Shown: positions 29,303-38,842 of the stretch, one piece after another
How positions within the stretch are numbered: the stretch's first letter is position 1
Layout of the letters: every line of letters starts with the position of its first letter
Source of the DNA: Caballeronia cordobensis
Lineage (GTDB): Bacteria; Pseudomonadota; Gammaproteobacteria; Burkholderiales; Burkholderiaceae
Direction: 5' to 3'
Assembly (NCBI RefSeq): GCF_001544575.2
Contig: NZ_FCNY02000013.1
Location: forward strand, 1 to 64,000
Length of the DNA: 64,000 bases
The notes under the pieces: model-generated
Told to the model about the DNA's origin: nothing
The model's database searches: none
What the model saw: the letters and a program-made list of their open reading frames with translations, nothing else
Program-made: the position numbers and the translations under genes

Positions 29303-29905
29303 TTAATGTTTCAGACCGCCATAGCGATCTTCGCGAATCACACGCGGCGTGATTTCGCGCGGCTCGATCGTCACAGGCTGATACACGACGCGCTTCTCTT
29401 CCGGGTCGTAACGCATCTCGACGTAGCCCGAAACCGGGAAGTCCTTGCGGAACGGATGGCCGATGAAGCCGTAGTCCGTGAGAATGCGGCGCAGGTCCGG
29501 ATGGCCTTCGAACACGATGCCGTAGAGATCGAACGCCTCACGCTCGTACCAGTTCGCCGACGACCAGACATCGACCACCGAAGGCACGATAGGCACTTCG
29601 TCGTCCGGAGCGAATACGCGCACGCGCACACGCCAGTTATGCGTGATGGAAAGAAGATGGCTGACCGCCGCGAAACGCGGACCGTCGTAGACGCCGTCGC
29701 CGTAGGTCGAATAATCGACGCCGGACAGGTCCATGAGCTGTTCGAAGCGCAGCGAGGTGTCGTCGCGAAGCTGCTTGCAGACGTCCAGATAATTGGCCGC
29801 CTTGACGACGATTGTCACTTGCCCAAGCGACTCCGTAACGCTCTGGAGACGGTCGCCAAACGCCGTCTCGAGGTTCGCTTTGAGGGTCTCGAGTTTGCTT
29901 GCCAT
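29303..29905 (-). CDS. nuoC: NADH-quinone oxidoreductase subunit C
   Basis: A 200-residue peripheral subunit (30-kDa type). The family signature EREAFDLYGIVFEGHPDLRR, followed by GHPFRKDFP, is complete. It stabilises the quinone module with NuoB and NuoD. Confidence 0.97.
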   Translation of the reverse strand: MASKLETLKANLETAFGDRLQSVTESLGQVTIVVKAANYLDVCKQLRDDTSLRFEQLMDLSGVDYSTYGDGVYDGPRFAAVSHLLSITHNWRVRVRVFAPDDEVPIVPSVVDVWSSANWYEREAFDLYGIVFEGHPDLRRILTDYGFIGHPFRKDFPVSGYVEMRYDPEEKRVVYQPVTIEPREITPRVIREDRYGGLKH

Positions 29906-29924
29906 AATTGGGGAGGCTCAGCCC

Positions 29925-30404
29925 TTACTGACGGGCGATGGTGTTGGTGCGGCGAATCTTCGCCTGCAACTGGATCACGCCGTAGACCAGGGCTTCGGCG
30001 GTCGGAGGGCAACCGGGGACGTAGACATCGACCGGCACGATCCGGTCGCAACCACGCACGACGGAATACGAGTAGTGGTAATAGCCGCCGCCGTTCGCGC
30101 ACGAACCCATGGAGATAACCCAGCGCGGCTCGGCCATCTGGTCGTACACCTTACGAAGCGCGGGCGCCATCTTGTTGCACAGCGTGCCGGCGACGATCAT
30201 CACGTCGGACTGGCGCGGGCTCGGACGGAACACCACGCCGAAACGGTCCAGATCATAACGGGCGGCGCCCGCATGCATCATCTCGACTGCACAACACGCG
30301 AGACCGAACGTCATCGGCCACAGGGAGCCGGTGCGCGTCCAGTTGATCAGCTTGTCAGCCGTGGTGGTGACAAAGCCTTCCTTCAAGACCCCTTCGATAC
30401 TCAT
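29925..30404 (-). CDS. nuoB: NADH-quinone oxidoreductase subunit B
   Basis: A 159-residue subunit carrying cluster N2, the last [4Fe-4S] centre before quinone. The ligands are the adjacent C37 and C38 ([10 protein letters not shown]), C102 (GSCANGGG) and C132 (VPGCPPT). MSIEGV is chosen over an in-frame upstream Met because it matches homologs. Confidence 0.97.
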
Positions 30405-30465
30405 TTGTTTTCCACTCCAGATGAGCAGCCAGCCAAAGCCGCCCATGAATCCGGTGATCTAACTG

Positions 30466-30825
30466 TCATTCCCAGTCGAGTCCGCCTTTTCTCCAGATGT
30501 AGGCGAAACCGAGCAAAAATTCGAGCAGAAAAATCATCATTGCGATGAAGCCAGGCCAGCCGATATCGCGCAGGGAAACACCCCACGGAAACAGGAACGC
30601 CGTCTCAAGATCGAAAATGATGAAAAGAATCGCGACGAGATAGTAACGCACATCGAACTTCATACGCGCGTCTTCGAACGCTTCGAAGCCGCACTCGTAC
30701 GGCGCGTTCTTTTCGGTGTCGGGCTTGTTGGGACCGAGAATCTTGCCGATACTGACCAACGCTATACCTAAACCAAGGCCCACCACAAGAAACAAGAAGA
30801 CGGGGTAATAGGGTGCGAGGTTCAA
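30466..30825 (-). CDS. nuoA: NADH-quinone oxidoreductase subunit A
   Basis: A 119-residue membrane subunit with three helices; the conserved acidic loop KNAPYECGFEAFEDAR contains the quinone-tunnel Cys. It is the first gene of the operon. The 215 bp upstream, to tRNA-Leu, must hold the promoter, but I could not identify convincing -35/-10 boxes. Confidence 0.97.
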   Translation of the reverse strand: MNLAPYYPVFLFLVVGLGLGIALVSIGKILGPNKPDTEKNAPYECGFEAFEDARMKFDVRYYLVAILFIIFDLETAFLFPWGVSLRDIGWPGFIAMMIFLLEFLLGFAYIWRKGGLDWE

Positions 30826-31040
30826 GGCTATCCTCAGATCGGTAGATATGGTCTGTTATTGATTGGAGCGCTTCAGCCGGGACGGACCACCCGGCGGGAG
30901 AATCACTTGGGACCGCTCACGATATCAGCACACTGTGACATCTGCTTTGACGATGCCGGTGCCGCTATGAAAACGTAAGCGTACTCCAGAAGTGACAATG
31001 CCAGCCGAAGCGATGCAAGCGGCTGGCATTGGATAACTGT

Positions 31041-31125
31041 TGGTGCCGACGGCGAGACTCGAACTCGCACAGCTTTCGCCACTACCCCCTCAAGATAGCG
31101 TGTCTACCAATTTCACCACGTCGGC
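31041..31125 (-). tRNA. tRNA-Leu (anticodon GAG)
   Basis: An 85-nt type II tRNA on the minus strand with CCA encoded. The acceptor stem is GCCGACG/CGTCGGC with discriminator A. The anticodon loop is TTGAGGG, giving GAG, and a long variable arm is present as expected for leucine. It lies 127 bp downstream of secG, probably in one transcript with it, as is usual in this lineage. Confidence 0.95.
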
Positions 31126-31252
31126 ACTGTACTGCAATCCGGGAAAACTACTTCTTAATTGCCGCGAATCGCTTCAAGACTTGAATTATAACTGGGCCCT
31201 ACGAATTGTTCAACGCACAAAATGCAGATTTCGCGAAAAATTCGTTCTGCCG

Positions 31253-31621
31253 TTATTTGGGCACATCGGCGCCCGGCGCGGACGATGCAACCGGCGCCGA
31301 CACAGGCGCGGATGCCGCTGCGGCCGGCGCGGAGGCAGGCACGGGAGCCGCGCCGCCAAGCACGCCCGCCGATGTCTGCGGCTTGTAGCTGCCGAGATAG
31401 GTCAGCGCGAGCGTCGTGACGAAGAAGATCGCCGCGAGAACCGCCGTGGTACGCGACAAGAAGTTGGCCGAGCCGGTCGCGCCGAAAAGACTGCCCGACG
31501 CGCCGCTGCCGAAGGCCGCGCCCATGTCCGCGCCCTTGCCATGCTGAAGCAGCACGAGGCCGATAACGCCCAGCGCCGACAGCAACTGAACGACGATAAT
31601 CAATGTCTTCAAATACAGCAT
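31253..31621 (-). CDS. secG: preprotein translocase subunit SecG
   Basis: A 122-residue SecG: two membrane helices (about 4-24 and 58-76) joined by the conserved loop HGKGADMGAAFGSGASGSLF. The C-terminal 40 residues are Ala/Pro/Ser-rich. It is the auxiliary subunit of the SecYEG channel. It follows tpiA in the same direction. Confidence 0.95.
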   Translation of the reverse strand: MLYLKTLIIVVQLLSALGVIGLVLLQHGKGADMGAAFGSGASGSLFGATGSANFLSRTTAVLAAIFFVTTLALTYLGSYKPQTSAGVLGGAAPVPASAPAAAASAPVSAPVASSAPGADVPK

Positions 31622-31709
31622 TTCAACTCACCTGGTTCCTGATGTTTCCGTGACACCTTCGTGTCGCAATGTAGTCTTTCGCCTGCCCTGCCCGCTCGCC
31701 GTTCGATGC

Positions 31710-32483
31710 TCAATGCAACACGGTTTGCGCGGCCCGGCAGATCGCCAGAAAATCCTTCGACTTCAGCGACGCGCCGCCGATCAGCCCGCCGTCGATGTCC
31801 TTCTGCCCGAACAGTTCTTCCGCGTTCTCGGGCTTCACGCTGCCGCCGTACAAGAGCGGCACGTGCGCTACCGACGCCCCCTTCTCCAGCAGCTTGCGGC
31901 GCAGGAATGCGTGAACGTCCTGTGCCTGCAGCGGCCGCGCGGTCTTGCCCGTGCCGATCGCCCAGACGGGTTCGTAGGCGACCACAATGCCCGCCGCCTG
32001 CTCTTCCGTCAGCACGAGCAGAACGGCGTCGAGTTGCGTGCCGATGACCTGCTCCGTCTGCGCGGACTCGCGTTCTTCGAGCGTCTCGCCGACGCAGACG
32101 ATCGGCGTGAGACCCGCCTCGATCGCGCGCTTTGCCTTCGCCGCGACGAGTTCCGGACTTTCGCGATGATACGCGCGTCGCTCCGAATGCCCGACGATCG
32201 CGTACGTCACGCCGAAGTCCGCCGCCATTTCGGCTGCGACTTCGCCGGTGTAGGCCCCGCCTTCATGCGCCGACACGTCCTGAATGCCCCACTGCACGAC
32301 CGAGCCCGCGAGGAGCGCCTGCGATTGCGCGAGATACGGGCACGGCACGCACACACCGACTCGCACGCCCTTTTGCAAAGCCGATGCACCTGCGGCGACT
32401 TCGGTCAGCAAGGTCGCGTTGTCACCGATGCGGCCGTGCATCTTCCAGTTGCCCACCACCAGTTTCGCTCGTTCTCTGGACAT
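31710..32483 (-). CDS. tpiA: triosephosphate isomerase
   Basis: A 257-residue TIM-barrel enzyme that interconverts dihydroxyacetone phosphate and glyceraldehyde 3-phosphate. The N-terminal VVGNWKMHG (substrate Lys), the catalytic His in AIVGHSERR, the catalytic Glu in VAYEPVWAIGTG and the C-terminal LYGGSVKPEN phosphate loop are present. Confidence 0.97.
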   Translation of the reverse strand: MSRERAKLVVGNWKMHGRIGDNATLLTEVAAGASALQKGVRVGVCVPCPYLAQSQALLAGSVVQWGIQDVSAHEGGAYTGEVAAEMAADFGVTYAIVGHSERRAYHRESPELVAAKAKRAIEAGLTPIVCVGETLEERESAQTEQVIGTQLDAVLLVLTEEQAAGIVVAYEPVWAIGTGKTARPLQAQDVHAFLRRKLLEKGASVAHVPLLYGGSVKPENAEELFGQKDIDGGLIGGASLKSKDFLAICRAAQTVLH

Positions 32484-32608
32484 AAGTCTCGTCAGTCGGC
32501 GGCGGCTTCGATGAGCCGCCCTGTTATAGGAATGAACCCGCTACGAACTGCAAACTGCTTGCAAAACAGGCGATTTTACTGTGTTAAGAGGAAACCGGTC
32601 AAACCGCC

Positions 32609-32644
32609 AAAAGCGGGCCGCAACGCTTCGACGTTGCGGCCCGC
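32609..32644 (-). terminator. terminator after quinone oxidoreductase gene
   Basis: A perfect 13-bp stem (32613-32625 with 32632-32644), 6-base loop, followed on the minus strand by a short T run. It isolates this gene from tpiA. Confidence 0.85.
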
Positions 32645-32652
32645 GACCGAAC

Positions 32653-33669
32653 TCACGCTTTCTCGCGCCAGTCGAGCACGATCTTGCCGACGTGCGTGCT
32701 GCTTTCCATGAGCGCATGCGCGGCGGCAGCGTCGGCGGCGGGGAAGACCTGGTGAATCACCGGCTTGATGCGTCCCGCCTCGATTTCCGGCCAGACGCGC
32801 TCCTTGAGCTTCGCCGCGAGCTTCGCCTTGAACGCGACAGGACGCGGACGCAGCGTGGAACCGGTGATGACGAGACGCCGGCGCAGCACATCATTGAGAT
32901 TGATCTCCGCCTTCGCGCCGCCAAGAAGCGCGATCACGCAAATGCGTCCGCCGTCGGCCAGCGCCTTGAGCTCGCGCTGAAGATAATCGCCCGCGACCAT
33001 GTCGAGAATCACGTCGACGCCGCGATCGTTCGTCAGCGACTTCACCACGTCGACGAAATCTTCCGTCTTGTAGTTGATCGCACGCTCCGCGCCGAGCGCT
33101 TCGCACGCGCGGCACTTTTCATCGGTGCCGGCGGTGGCGAACACGCGAAAGCCGAGCGCCTTCGCGATCTGAATCGCCGTCACGCCGATCCCGCTCGAAC
33201 CGCCCTGAACCAGCAGCGTCTCTTCCTCGCCGTTTTCGCCCAAACCGAGCTGGCCGCGCTCGAAGACATTGCTCCACACGGTGAAAAACGTTTCGGGCAA
33301 CGATGCCGCTTCGATATCCGACAGGCCCTTCGGCGCCGGCAGGCATTGTTCGAGCGGCGCGACGGCGTACTCGGCATAACCGCCGCCCGCGAGCAGCGCA
33401 CACACGCGATCGCCCTTTTTCAGACCGAACGGGTTGTGCTTCGGATCGAAATCACCATCGACGATTTCACCCGCAACCTCCAGCCCCGGCAGATCCGACG
33501 CGCCCGGCGGCGGCGCATAGGCGCCCTTGCGCTGGAACACGTCCGGACGGTTCACGCCGGAGGCCGCCACCTTGATGAGGACCTCGCATTTTCCCGGCGT
33601 CGGGGTCGGCCGCTCGCCCAGCTTCAGAACTTCGGGTGCGCCAAACTCGGTGATTTCGATGGCCTTCAT
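32653..33669 (-). CDS. NAD(P)H-quinone oxidoreductase, zinc-independent MDR (PIG3-like)
   Basis: A 338-residue medium-chain dehydrogenase/reductase of the quinone oxidoreductase (PIG3/QOR) type. It has a GroES-like N-domain (SGVNRPDVFQRKG, PGLEVAGEI) and a nucleotide-binding domain with GGSSGIGVTAIQIAKALG. The zinc-ligand set of alcohol dehydrogenases is missing, as in QORs. A GGGAG ribosome site supports the start. It is monocistronic between two terminators. Confidence 0.88.
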   Translation of the reverse strand: MKAIEITEFGAPEVLKLGERPTPTPGKCEVLIKVAASGVNRPDVFQRKGAYAPPPGASDLPGLEVAGEIVDGDFDPKHNPFGLKKGDRVCALLAGGGYAEYAVAPLEQCLPAPKGLSDIEAASLPETFFTVWSNVFERGQLGLGENGEEETLLVQGGSSGIGVTAIQIAKALGFRVFATAGTDEKCRACEALGAERAINYKTEDFVDVVKSLTNDRGVDVILDMVAGDYLQRELKALADGGRICVIALLGGAKAEINLNDVLRRRLVITGSTLRPRPVAFKAKLAAKLKERVWPEIEAGRIKPVIHQVFPAADAAAAHALMESSTHVGKIVLDWREKA

Positions 33670-33808
33670 GACATCTCCCTGTGCCGATCAGAGTTAGTGT
33701 GCATCCGAACCGGATGGCACTGCGCGCGCTTAAAGCAATCCGCGCTCCACACTGCCATCGGGTCCGACGACGCATCGGACAATGCATAGCGTCCCAAGCG
33801 TCATACAT

Positions 33809-33841
33809 GAAAACGGCCGGCTCGCATCCGCGGCCGGCCGT
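33809..33841 (-). terminator. pnp terminator
   Basis: Arms acggccgg (33813-33820) and ccggccgt (33834-33841) followed by TTTTC on the minus strand. Confidence 0.72.
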
Positions 33842-33856
33842 CTACACATTACCGCA

Positions 33857-35995
33857 TTACTGCTGCGGGTGCGTGGGTTCCGCCTGCTGCGCGCCTTCGT
33901 TCAGCAGCGCCTTCGCCGACAAGCGCACGCGGCCCTTTTCGTCCGTCTGGATGACCTTGACCTTCACGATCTGGCCTTCCTTCAGGTAGTCGTTGATGTC
34001 CTTCACGCGCTCGTTGACGATTTCCGAGATGTGCAGCAAACCGTCCTTGCCCGGCAGGATGTTCACGATCGCGCCGAAGTCGAGCAGCTTGAGCACCGGG
34101 CCTTCGTAGACCTGACCCACTTCCACTTCCGCCGTGATGTTCTCGATGCGCTTCTTGGCTTCCGCCATGCCTTCGCTCGACGTGCTCGCGATCGTCACGA
34201 CACCGTCGTCCGAAATGTCGATGGTCGTGCCGGTTTCTTCCGTCAGCGCGCGGATCACCGAACCGCCCTTGCCGATCACGTCGCGGATCTTCTCCGGATT
34301 GATCTTGATGGTGATCATGCGCGGCGCGTAGTCCGACAGTTCCGTGTTCGTGTGCGGCACCGCGGCGGTCATCTTGCCGAGGATGTGCATGCGGCCTTCC
34401 TTCGCCTGCGCGAGCGCGACCTGCATGATTTCCTTCGTGATGCCCTGGATCTTGATGTCCATCTGCAGCGCGGTCACGCCTTGCGCCGTGCCGGCCACCT
34501 TGAAGTCCATGTCGCCGAGGTGATCTTCGTCGCCGAGGATGTCGGTCAGAACCGCGAACTTGTTGCCTTCGAGGATCAGGCCCATCGCGATGCCCGCGAC
34601 GTGCGCCTTCATCGGCACGCCGGCGTCCATCAGCGCGAGGCAGCCGCCGCAGACCGAAGCCATCGACGACGAACCGTTCGATTCCGTGATTTCCGACACG
34701 ACGCGGATCGAGTAGCCGAATTCGTCGGCGCTCGGCAGGCACGCGACGAGCGCGCGCTTGGCGAGACGGCCGTGGCCAATTTCACGGCGCTTCGGCGAAC
34801 CGACGCGGCCGGTTTCGCCCGTCGCGAACGGCGGCATGTTGTAGTGGAGCATGAAGCGCTCGCGGTATTCGCCTTCGAGCGCGTCGATGCTCTGCTCGTC
34901 GCCCTTCGTGCCGAGCGTCGCAACGACCAGCGCCTGCGTTTCGCCACGCGTGAACAGCGCGGAACCGTGCGTGCGCGGCAGGACGCCCGTGCGGATTTCG
35001 ATCGGGCGGACCGTGCGCGTGTCGCGGCCATCGATGCGCGGCTCGCCGTTCAGGATCTGCGTACGGACGATCTTCGCTTCGATGTCGAACAGCACGTTGC
35101 CGACCGTTGCCTTGTCGGCGGCGACCGTGCCGCTCGCGGCAGCATCTGCTTCCAGCTTCGCCGACGCCGCTGCGTACACTTCCTTCAGCTTGGCCGAACG
35201 CGCCGACTTGTTGCGCAACTGGTAAGCGGCTTCGAGTTCCGCCTTGGCGATCTCGGTGACGCGCGCGATCAGCGCTTCGTTCTTCGGTGCGGGCGCCCAG
35301 TCCCACTCCGGCTTGCCGCCTTCGCGCACGAGTTCGTGAATCGCGTCGATGGCGGTCTGCATCTGGTCGTGACCGAACACGACCGCGCCGAGCATGACTT
35401 CTTCGGACAGCTGCTGCGCTTCCGATTCCACCATCAGCACCGCGCGTTCCGTACCGGCGACCACCAGATCGAGCGCCGACTCCTTCATCTGCGCACGCGT
35501 CGGGTTCAGCACGTACTCGTTGTTCAGATAGGCGACGCGCGCGGCGCCGACCGGGCCGTTGAACGGCAGACCGGAAATCGCGAGCGCGGCGGACGCGCCG
35601 ATCAGCGCCGGGATGTCCGCGGGAATCTCGGGATTCAGCGACAGGACGTGGATCACGACCTGCACTTCGTTATAGAAGCCTTCCGGGAAAAGCGGACGCA
35701 GCGGGCGGTCGATCAGGCGCGAAATCAGCGTTTCGCCTTCCGACGGACGGCCTTCGCGGCGGAAGAAGCCGCCCGGAATCTTGCCGGCGGCATAGGTCTT
35801 TTCGAGGTAATCGACGGTCAGCGGGAAGAAATCCTGGCCCGGCTTGGCGGTCTTCGCGCCGACGACGGTCGCGAGCACGACGGAATCTTCGATATCGACG
35901 ATCACCGCGCCGCTTGCCTGACGAGCGATCTCACCCGTTTCGAGGCGGACGTTGTGTTGTCCCCACTTAAATTCTTTGACGATTTTATTGAACAT
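33857..35995 (-). CDS. pnp: polyribonucleotide nucleotidyltransferase (PNPase)
   Basis: A 712-residue phosphorolytic 3'-5' exoribonuclease, part of the RNA degradosome. Two RNase PH domains are visible (about 1-230, and 310-540 with FATGETGRVGSPKRREIGHG), then a KH domain (IRDVIGKGGSVIRALTEETG) and a C-terminal S1 domain (GPVLKLLDFGAIVNILPGKDG). MFNKIV is the start because AAGGAG sits just upstream, rather than the in-frame Met five codons earlier. It lies downstream of rpsO in the conserved rpsO-pnp order. Confidence 0.97.
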   Translation of the reverse strand: MFNKIVKEFKWGQHNVRLETGEIARQASGAVIVDIEDSVVLATVVGAKTAKPGQDFFPLTVDYLEKTYAAGKIPGGFFRREGRPSEGETLISRLIDRPLRPLFPEGFYNEVQVVIHVLSLNPEIPADIPALIGASAALAISGLPFNGPVGAARVAYLNNEYVLNPTRAQMKESALDLVVAGTERAVLMVESEAQQLSEEVMLGAVVFGHDQMQTAIDAIHELVREGGKPEWDWAPAPKNEALIARVTEIAKAELEAAYQLRNKSARSAKLKEVYAAASAKLEADAAASGTVAADKATVGNVLFDIEAKIVRTQILNGEPRIDGRDTRTVRPIEIRTGVLPRTHGSALFTRGETQALVVATLGTKGDEQSIDALEGEYRERFMLHYNMPPFATGETGRVGSPKRREIGHGRLAKRALVACLPSADEFGYSIRVVSEITESNGSSSMASVCGGCLALMDAGVPMKAHVAGIAMGLILEGNKFAVLTDILGDEDHLGDMDFKVAGTAQGVTALQMDIKIQGITKEIMQVALAQAKEGRMHILGKMTAAVPHTNTELSDYAPRMITIKINPEKIRDVIGKGGSVIRALTEETGTTIDISDDGVVTIASTSSEGMAEAKKRIENITAEVEVGQVYEGPVLKLLDFGAIVNILPGKDGLLHISEIVNERVKDINDYLKEGQIVKVKVIQTDEKGRVRLSAKALLNEGAQQAEPTHPQQ

Positions 35996-36244
35996 TGTGA
36001 CTCCTTTCACGTTGCGCCGCGCCGGCCCGATGGCGCTGGCTTGGACGGTCGCGAGCCACGCGTGAGAGGTGTGTTATGCCATTCCAGCGCGGGGCTTGCC
36101 CGACGTGCGCGCGGCACGCGCCGCGGTGGAATGACACAAAGCTCTGCTGCGAGGCCGGACCGGGTGTCGAACCGGATGATGCATCCGGGTGAATCAAACT
36201 GCGCTGCGGCAACTGAACCGCTGAAACTGCCGACTACAACGTCG

Positions 36245-36265
36245 CGATCGCGGATATCGCGATCG
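36245..36265 (-). repeat. inverted repeat in the rpsO-pnp spacer (possible pnp leader hairpin)
   Basis: An 8-bp perfect stem cgatcgcg/cgcgatcg (36245-36252 and 36258-36265) with a 5-base loop, about 250 nt upstream of pnp and just downstream of the rpsO terminator. In E. coli the pnp leader folds into an RNase III substrate used for autoregulation. An equivalent role here is an inference. The rest of the 360-bp spacer shows nothing else. Confidence 0.45.
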
Positions 36266-36291
36266 AGCACCACTTCGCGGCCGAAACGCAC

Positions 36292-36331
36292 AAAAACAAA
36301 GTGCCTGTATCAGCGGACTGACACAGGCACC
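36292..36331 (-). terminator. rpsO terminator
   Basis: On the minus strand gtgcctgt and acaggcac (36323-36330 and 36301-36308) pair around a further short inner stem, followed by TTTGTTTTTG. Read-through would feed pnp. Confidence 0.85.
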
Positions 36332-36370
36332 TTCGATCTAACAGCGGCCGCGAAGCCACATATGCGCCAA

Positions 36371-36640
36371 TTACTTGCGCAGACCCAGCTTCTCGATCAG
36401 CGAGCGATAACGATCCGCATCCTTACCCTTCAGGTAGTCGAGCAGCTTGCGACGGCGGCTCACCATGCGCAGCAGACCGCGGCGGCTGTGGTGATCTTTC
36501 GAATGCGACTTGAAGTGGACGGTCAGTTCGTTGATGCGGCTCGTGAGCAGTGCGACCTGCACTTCGGGGGAGCCGGTGTCGTTGGTGCCGCGCGCGTATT
36601 CTGCGACGATGTCGGATTTCTTGATTTCTGCTACGGACAT
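36371..36640 (-). CDS. rpsO: 30S ribosomal protein S15
   Basis: An 89-residue S15 protein; the signature GSPEVQVALLTSRINELT and the HSRRGLLRMVSRRRKLLDYL stretch bind the 16S three-way junction. An AAGGAA site precedes MSVAEI. It has its own terminator and lies upstream of pnp. Confidence 0.98.
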   Translation of the reverse strand: MSVAEIKKSDIVAEYARGTNDTGSPEVQVALLTSRINELTVHFKSHSKDHHSRRGLLRMVSRRRKLLDYLKGKDADRYRSLIEKLGLRK

Positions 36641-36803
36641 TTGCATTTCCTTTGATACAGACAGGCGGTCACGGAAGAAAGGCCGTGCCGTGGTGGGTTT
36701 TGCAATTCGGCCAGTTGGCCAATTCAGATTTTTCGCAACGGACAAGCCGAAGACGAAGCGTGGAGTATAGCACACCGCAGGCCGGCAAAGACGCGGTTCC
36801 GGG

Positions 36804-38093
36804 CTAACGCGCGGGGCGCGTCATCTTGCAGGTCGTCGGCGGGGCGGTCTTGTCGGCGGAGACGGCCAGCAGCGTGCGAAAACCGTAGCCGGAGCCCTCG
36901 TTGTCGAAGCCCACGCCCTTCGTGCCCGTCTTGTCCATTTCCATGACATAAAGGGGCTGGATCACCTGATGATCCTCGGCGCGCATCGTCATCGCATGGA
37001 AATTTTCGCCGTCGAACTTCATGCCTTCGAGCGCACGCGCCACCGCGAGCGGGTCCGCACTGCCGGCGCGCGTCATCGCCGAGGCGAGCATGTCGATCAT
37101 CAGCGGCATGCGCGCCACGAGGTAATCGTCGGCCGCGGCGGGATAGCGCGCGCGAAACGCGCGATAGTACGCGTCCGACGCCGCGCCGCCCGCATTCGGA
37201 TGCCAGTCCGCGACCGCGATCACGCGCTTCACGCCCGCGTCGCCGAGCGCTGCGGGCGCGCCGAGCCCATTGCCGTAGAACGTGTAGAACTTGGTGTCGA
37301 GCCCCTGCTCGCGCGCCGCTTTCACGAGCAGCGTCAGATCGTTGCCCCAGTTTCCGGTGATAACCGCATCCGCCCCGCTCGCGCGGATCTTCGCGATGTA
37401 CGGCGCAAAGTCCTTCACGCGTCCGATCGGATGAAACTCGTCGCCGGCGATCGTGACATCCGGCCGCCGCTCCTTGAGCGCACGCTGCGCTTCGCGGCTC
37501 ACATCGTGACCGAAGCTGTAATCCTGATTCAGCAGATAAACCTTCTTCACCGCGCGATCGTCCTTGAGCGCATCGGCGAGCGCGTCCATGCGCATGCCGG
37601 CGTGCGCGTCGAAGCGGAAATGCCAGAAGCTGCAGGCGTCGTTGGTGAGCGCGGGATCGTCCGCGGAATAATTCAGGAACAGCACGCGCCGCTCGGGTTC
37701 GCGCGCGTTCTGCTTGTCGATCGCCCCGACGAGCGCCGCCGCCACCGCCGAACTGTTGCCCTGCATGACGAAACCGATTTTCTCGTCGATCGCCGCGCGC
37801 AACTGCACGAGCGTCGCCTCGCTGCTGCCCTTGCCGTCGAGCACGACGAGTTGCAGCGGATGCATGCCGTCGGCGAGCTTCACGCCGCCCTTCGCGTTCA
37901 CGCGCTCGACGCCGAAGCGCAGATTGCGCTCGACCATCGCGCCGGCGTTCGCGAACGGCCCGGACATGCCCTCGATCAGCGCGAGCTTGACGGGCGGCAG
38001 ATCGGCCGCCTGCGCCGCGCACGACAAAGCGACGCACGTCGCCGTCAGGATGCGCAGCCATCGCGCCGCGCGCCCGCCGATTTCATTCTTCAT
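36804..38093 (-). CDS. ABC transporter substrate-binding protein, branched-chain amino acid type (orphan)
   Basis: A 429-residue periplasmic binding protein of the LivK/Leu-Ile-Val family, with a signal peptide (cleavage near AAQA-A). The type 1 periplasmic fold follows, with family segments such as EGMSGPFANAGAMVERNLRFG and FLNYSADDPALTNDACSFWHF. No liv permease or ATPase genes are nearby, so it is an orphan receptor; the ligand cannot be told. It stands alone, divergent from the lipoprotein gene. Confidence 0.85.
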   Translation of the reverse strand: MKNEIGGRAARWLRILTATCVALSCAAQAADLPPVKLALIEGMSGPFANAGAMVERNLRFGVERVNAKGGVKLADGMHPLQLVVLDGKGSSEATLVQLRAAIDEKIGFVMQGNSSAVAAALVGAIDKQNAREPERRVLFLNYSADDPALTNDACSFWHFRFDAHAGMRMDALADALKDDRAVKKVYLLNQDYSFGHDVSREAQRALKERRPDVTIAGDEFHPIGRVKDFAPYIAKIRASGADAVITGNWGNDLTLLVKAAREQGLDTKFYTFYGNGLGAPAALGDAGVKRVIAVADWHPNAGGAASDAYYRAFRARYPAAADDYLVARMPLMIDMLASAMTRAGSADPLAVARALEGMKFDGENFHAMTMRAEDHQVIQPLYVMEMDKTGTKGVGFDNEGSGYGFRTLLAVSADKTAPPTTCKMTRPAR

Positions 38094-38267
38094 GGGTTTT
38101 CGCCGATCCGCTGAAAGCGCGGATCATAGGCCGCGCGGCGCTCACCGCGCAAGTCCGGCATTGCCGACACTTCCGCTCGAATGTCGCGACGCCGTGGAGA
38201 ATGTTTTGTCGCGCGCGCATGTCAAAATCACCACAAACAACGAATGAATCAGCACGTGGAGGCTGTC

Positions 38268-38783
38268 ATGCTGCACACATTCCATCGCCTGCGCGGCGCC
38301 CTCGCGGTCGCGGGCGCCGCCCTGCTGCTCTCGGCCTGCGCGCAGCCGTGGCAGAACTACCAGACCGGCGCGGATGCATCGGCGATCACGACCCGCCTGG
38401 GCCCGCCGCGCGAAGTCTACGATCTGCCCAACGGCGGCAAGCGCCTGATGTGGCCAACGCAGCCGCTCGGCGAATTCACCACCGCCGCCGATATCGACGC
38501 ATCCGGCAAAATCGTGAGCGTGCGACAGGTGCTCGACGAAAACGAGTTCTACAAGGCGCAGATCGGCACCTGGACGCGGGCCGACGTACTCGTGAATTTC
38601 GGCCGGCCGGTGGAGACGTCGTACTTTCCGCTGATGAAGCGCGAAGTCTGGACTTATCGTTATATGGAAGCCAACATCTGGTATCTAATGTACAACTTCT
38701 ATTTCGACGATCAGGGCATTTTGCGCATGACGCAGAAAACGCCCGACCCGCTGCACGACCCGGACAGGCGCAATCTCTTCTGA
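38268..38783 (+). CDS. predicted lipoprotein with BamE/SmpA-like repeats
   Basis: A 171-residue lipoprotein. The lipobox is LLLSAC with C24 as the lipidated residue. The mature part holds two similar segments (TRLGPPREVYDLPNGGKRLM and NFGRPVETSYFPLMKREVWT), each with the G-x-P-x(n)-W/Y pattern of the BamE/SmpA outer membrane fold. The start at 38268 is supported by GTGGAGG six bases upstream; an earlier ATG at 38244 lacks one. It probably resides at the outer membrane; function is unknown. Confidence 0.75.
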   Translation: MLHTFHRLRGALAVAGAALLLSACAQPWQNYQTGADASAITTRLGPPREVYDLPNGGKRLMWPTQPLGEFTTAADIDASGKIVSVRQVLDENEFYKAQIGTWTRADVLVNFGRPVETSYFPLMKREVWTYRYMEANIWYLMYNFYFDDQGILRMTQKTPDPLHDPDRRNLF

Positions 38784-38802
38784 GCGCCGCGCCATGAAAA
38801 AA

Positions 38803-38826
38803 GCCCTCTCGCGAGGGCTTTCTTGC
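38803..38826. terminator. bidirectional terminator between lipoprotein gene and leuA
   Basis: gccctc/gagggc stem (38803-38808 and 38813-38818) with a 4-base loop, A run on the left and T-rich run on the right, so it can stop both converging transcripts. Confidence 0.87.
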
Positions 38827-38842
38827 GTTCGAAGCGAAAAAA

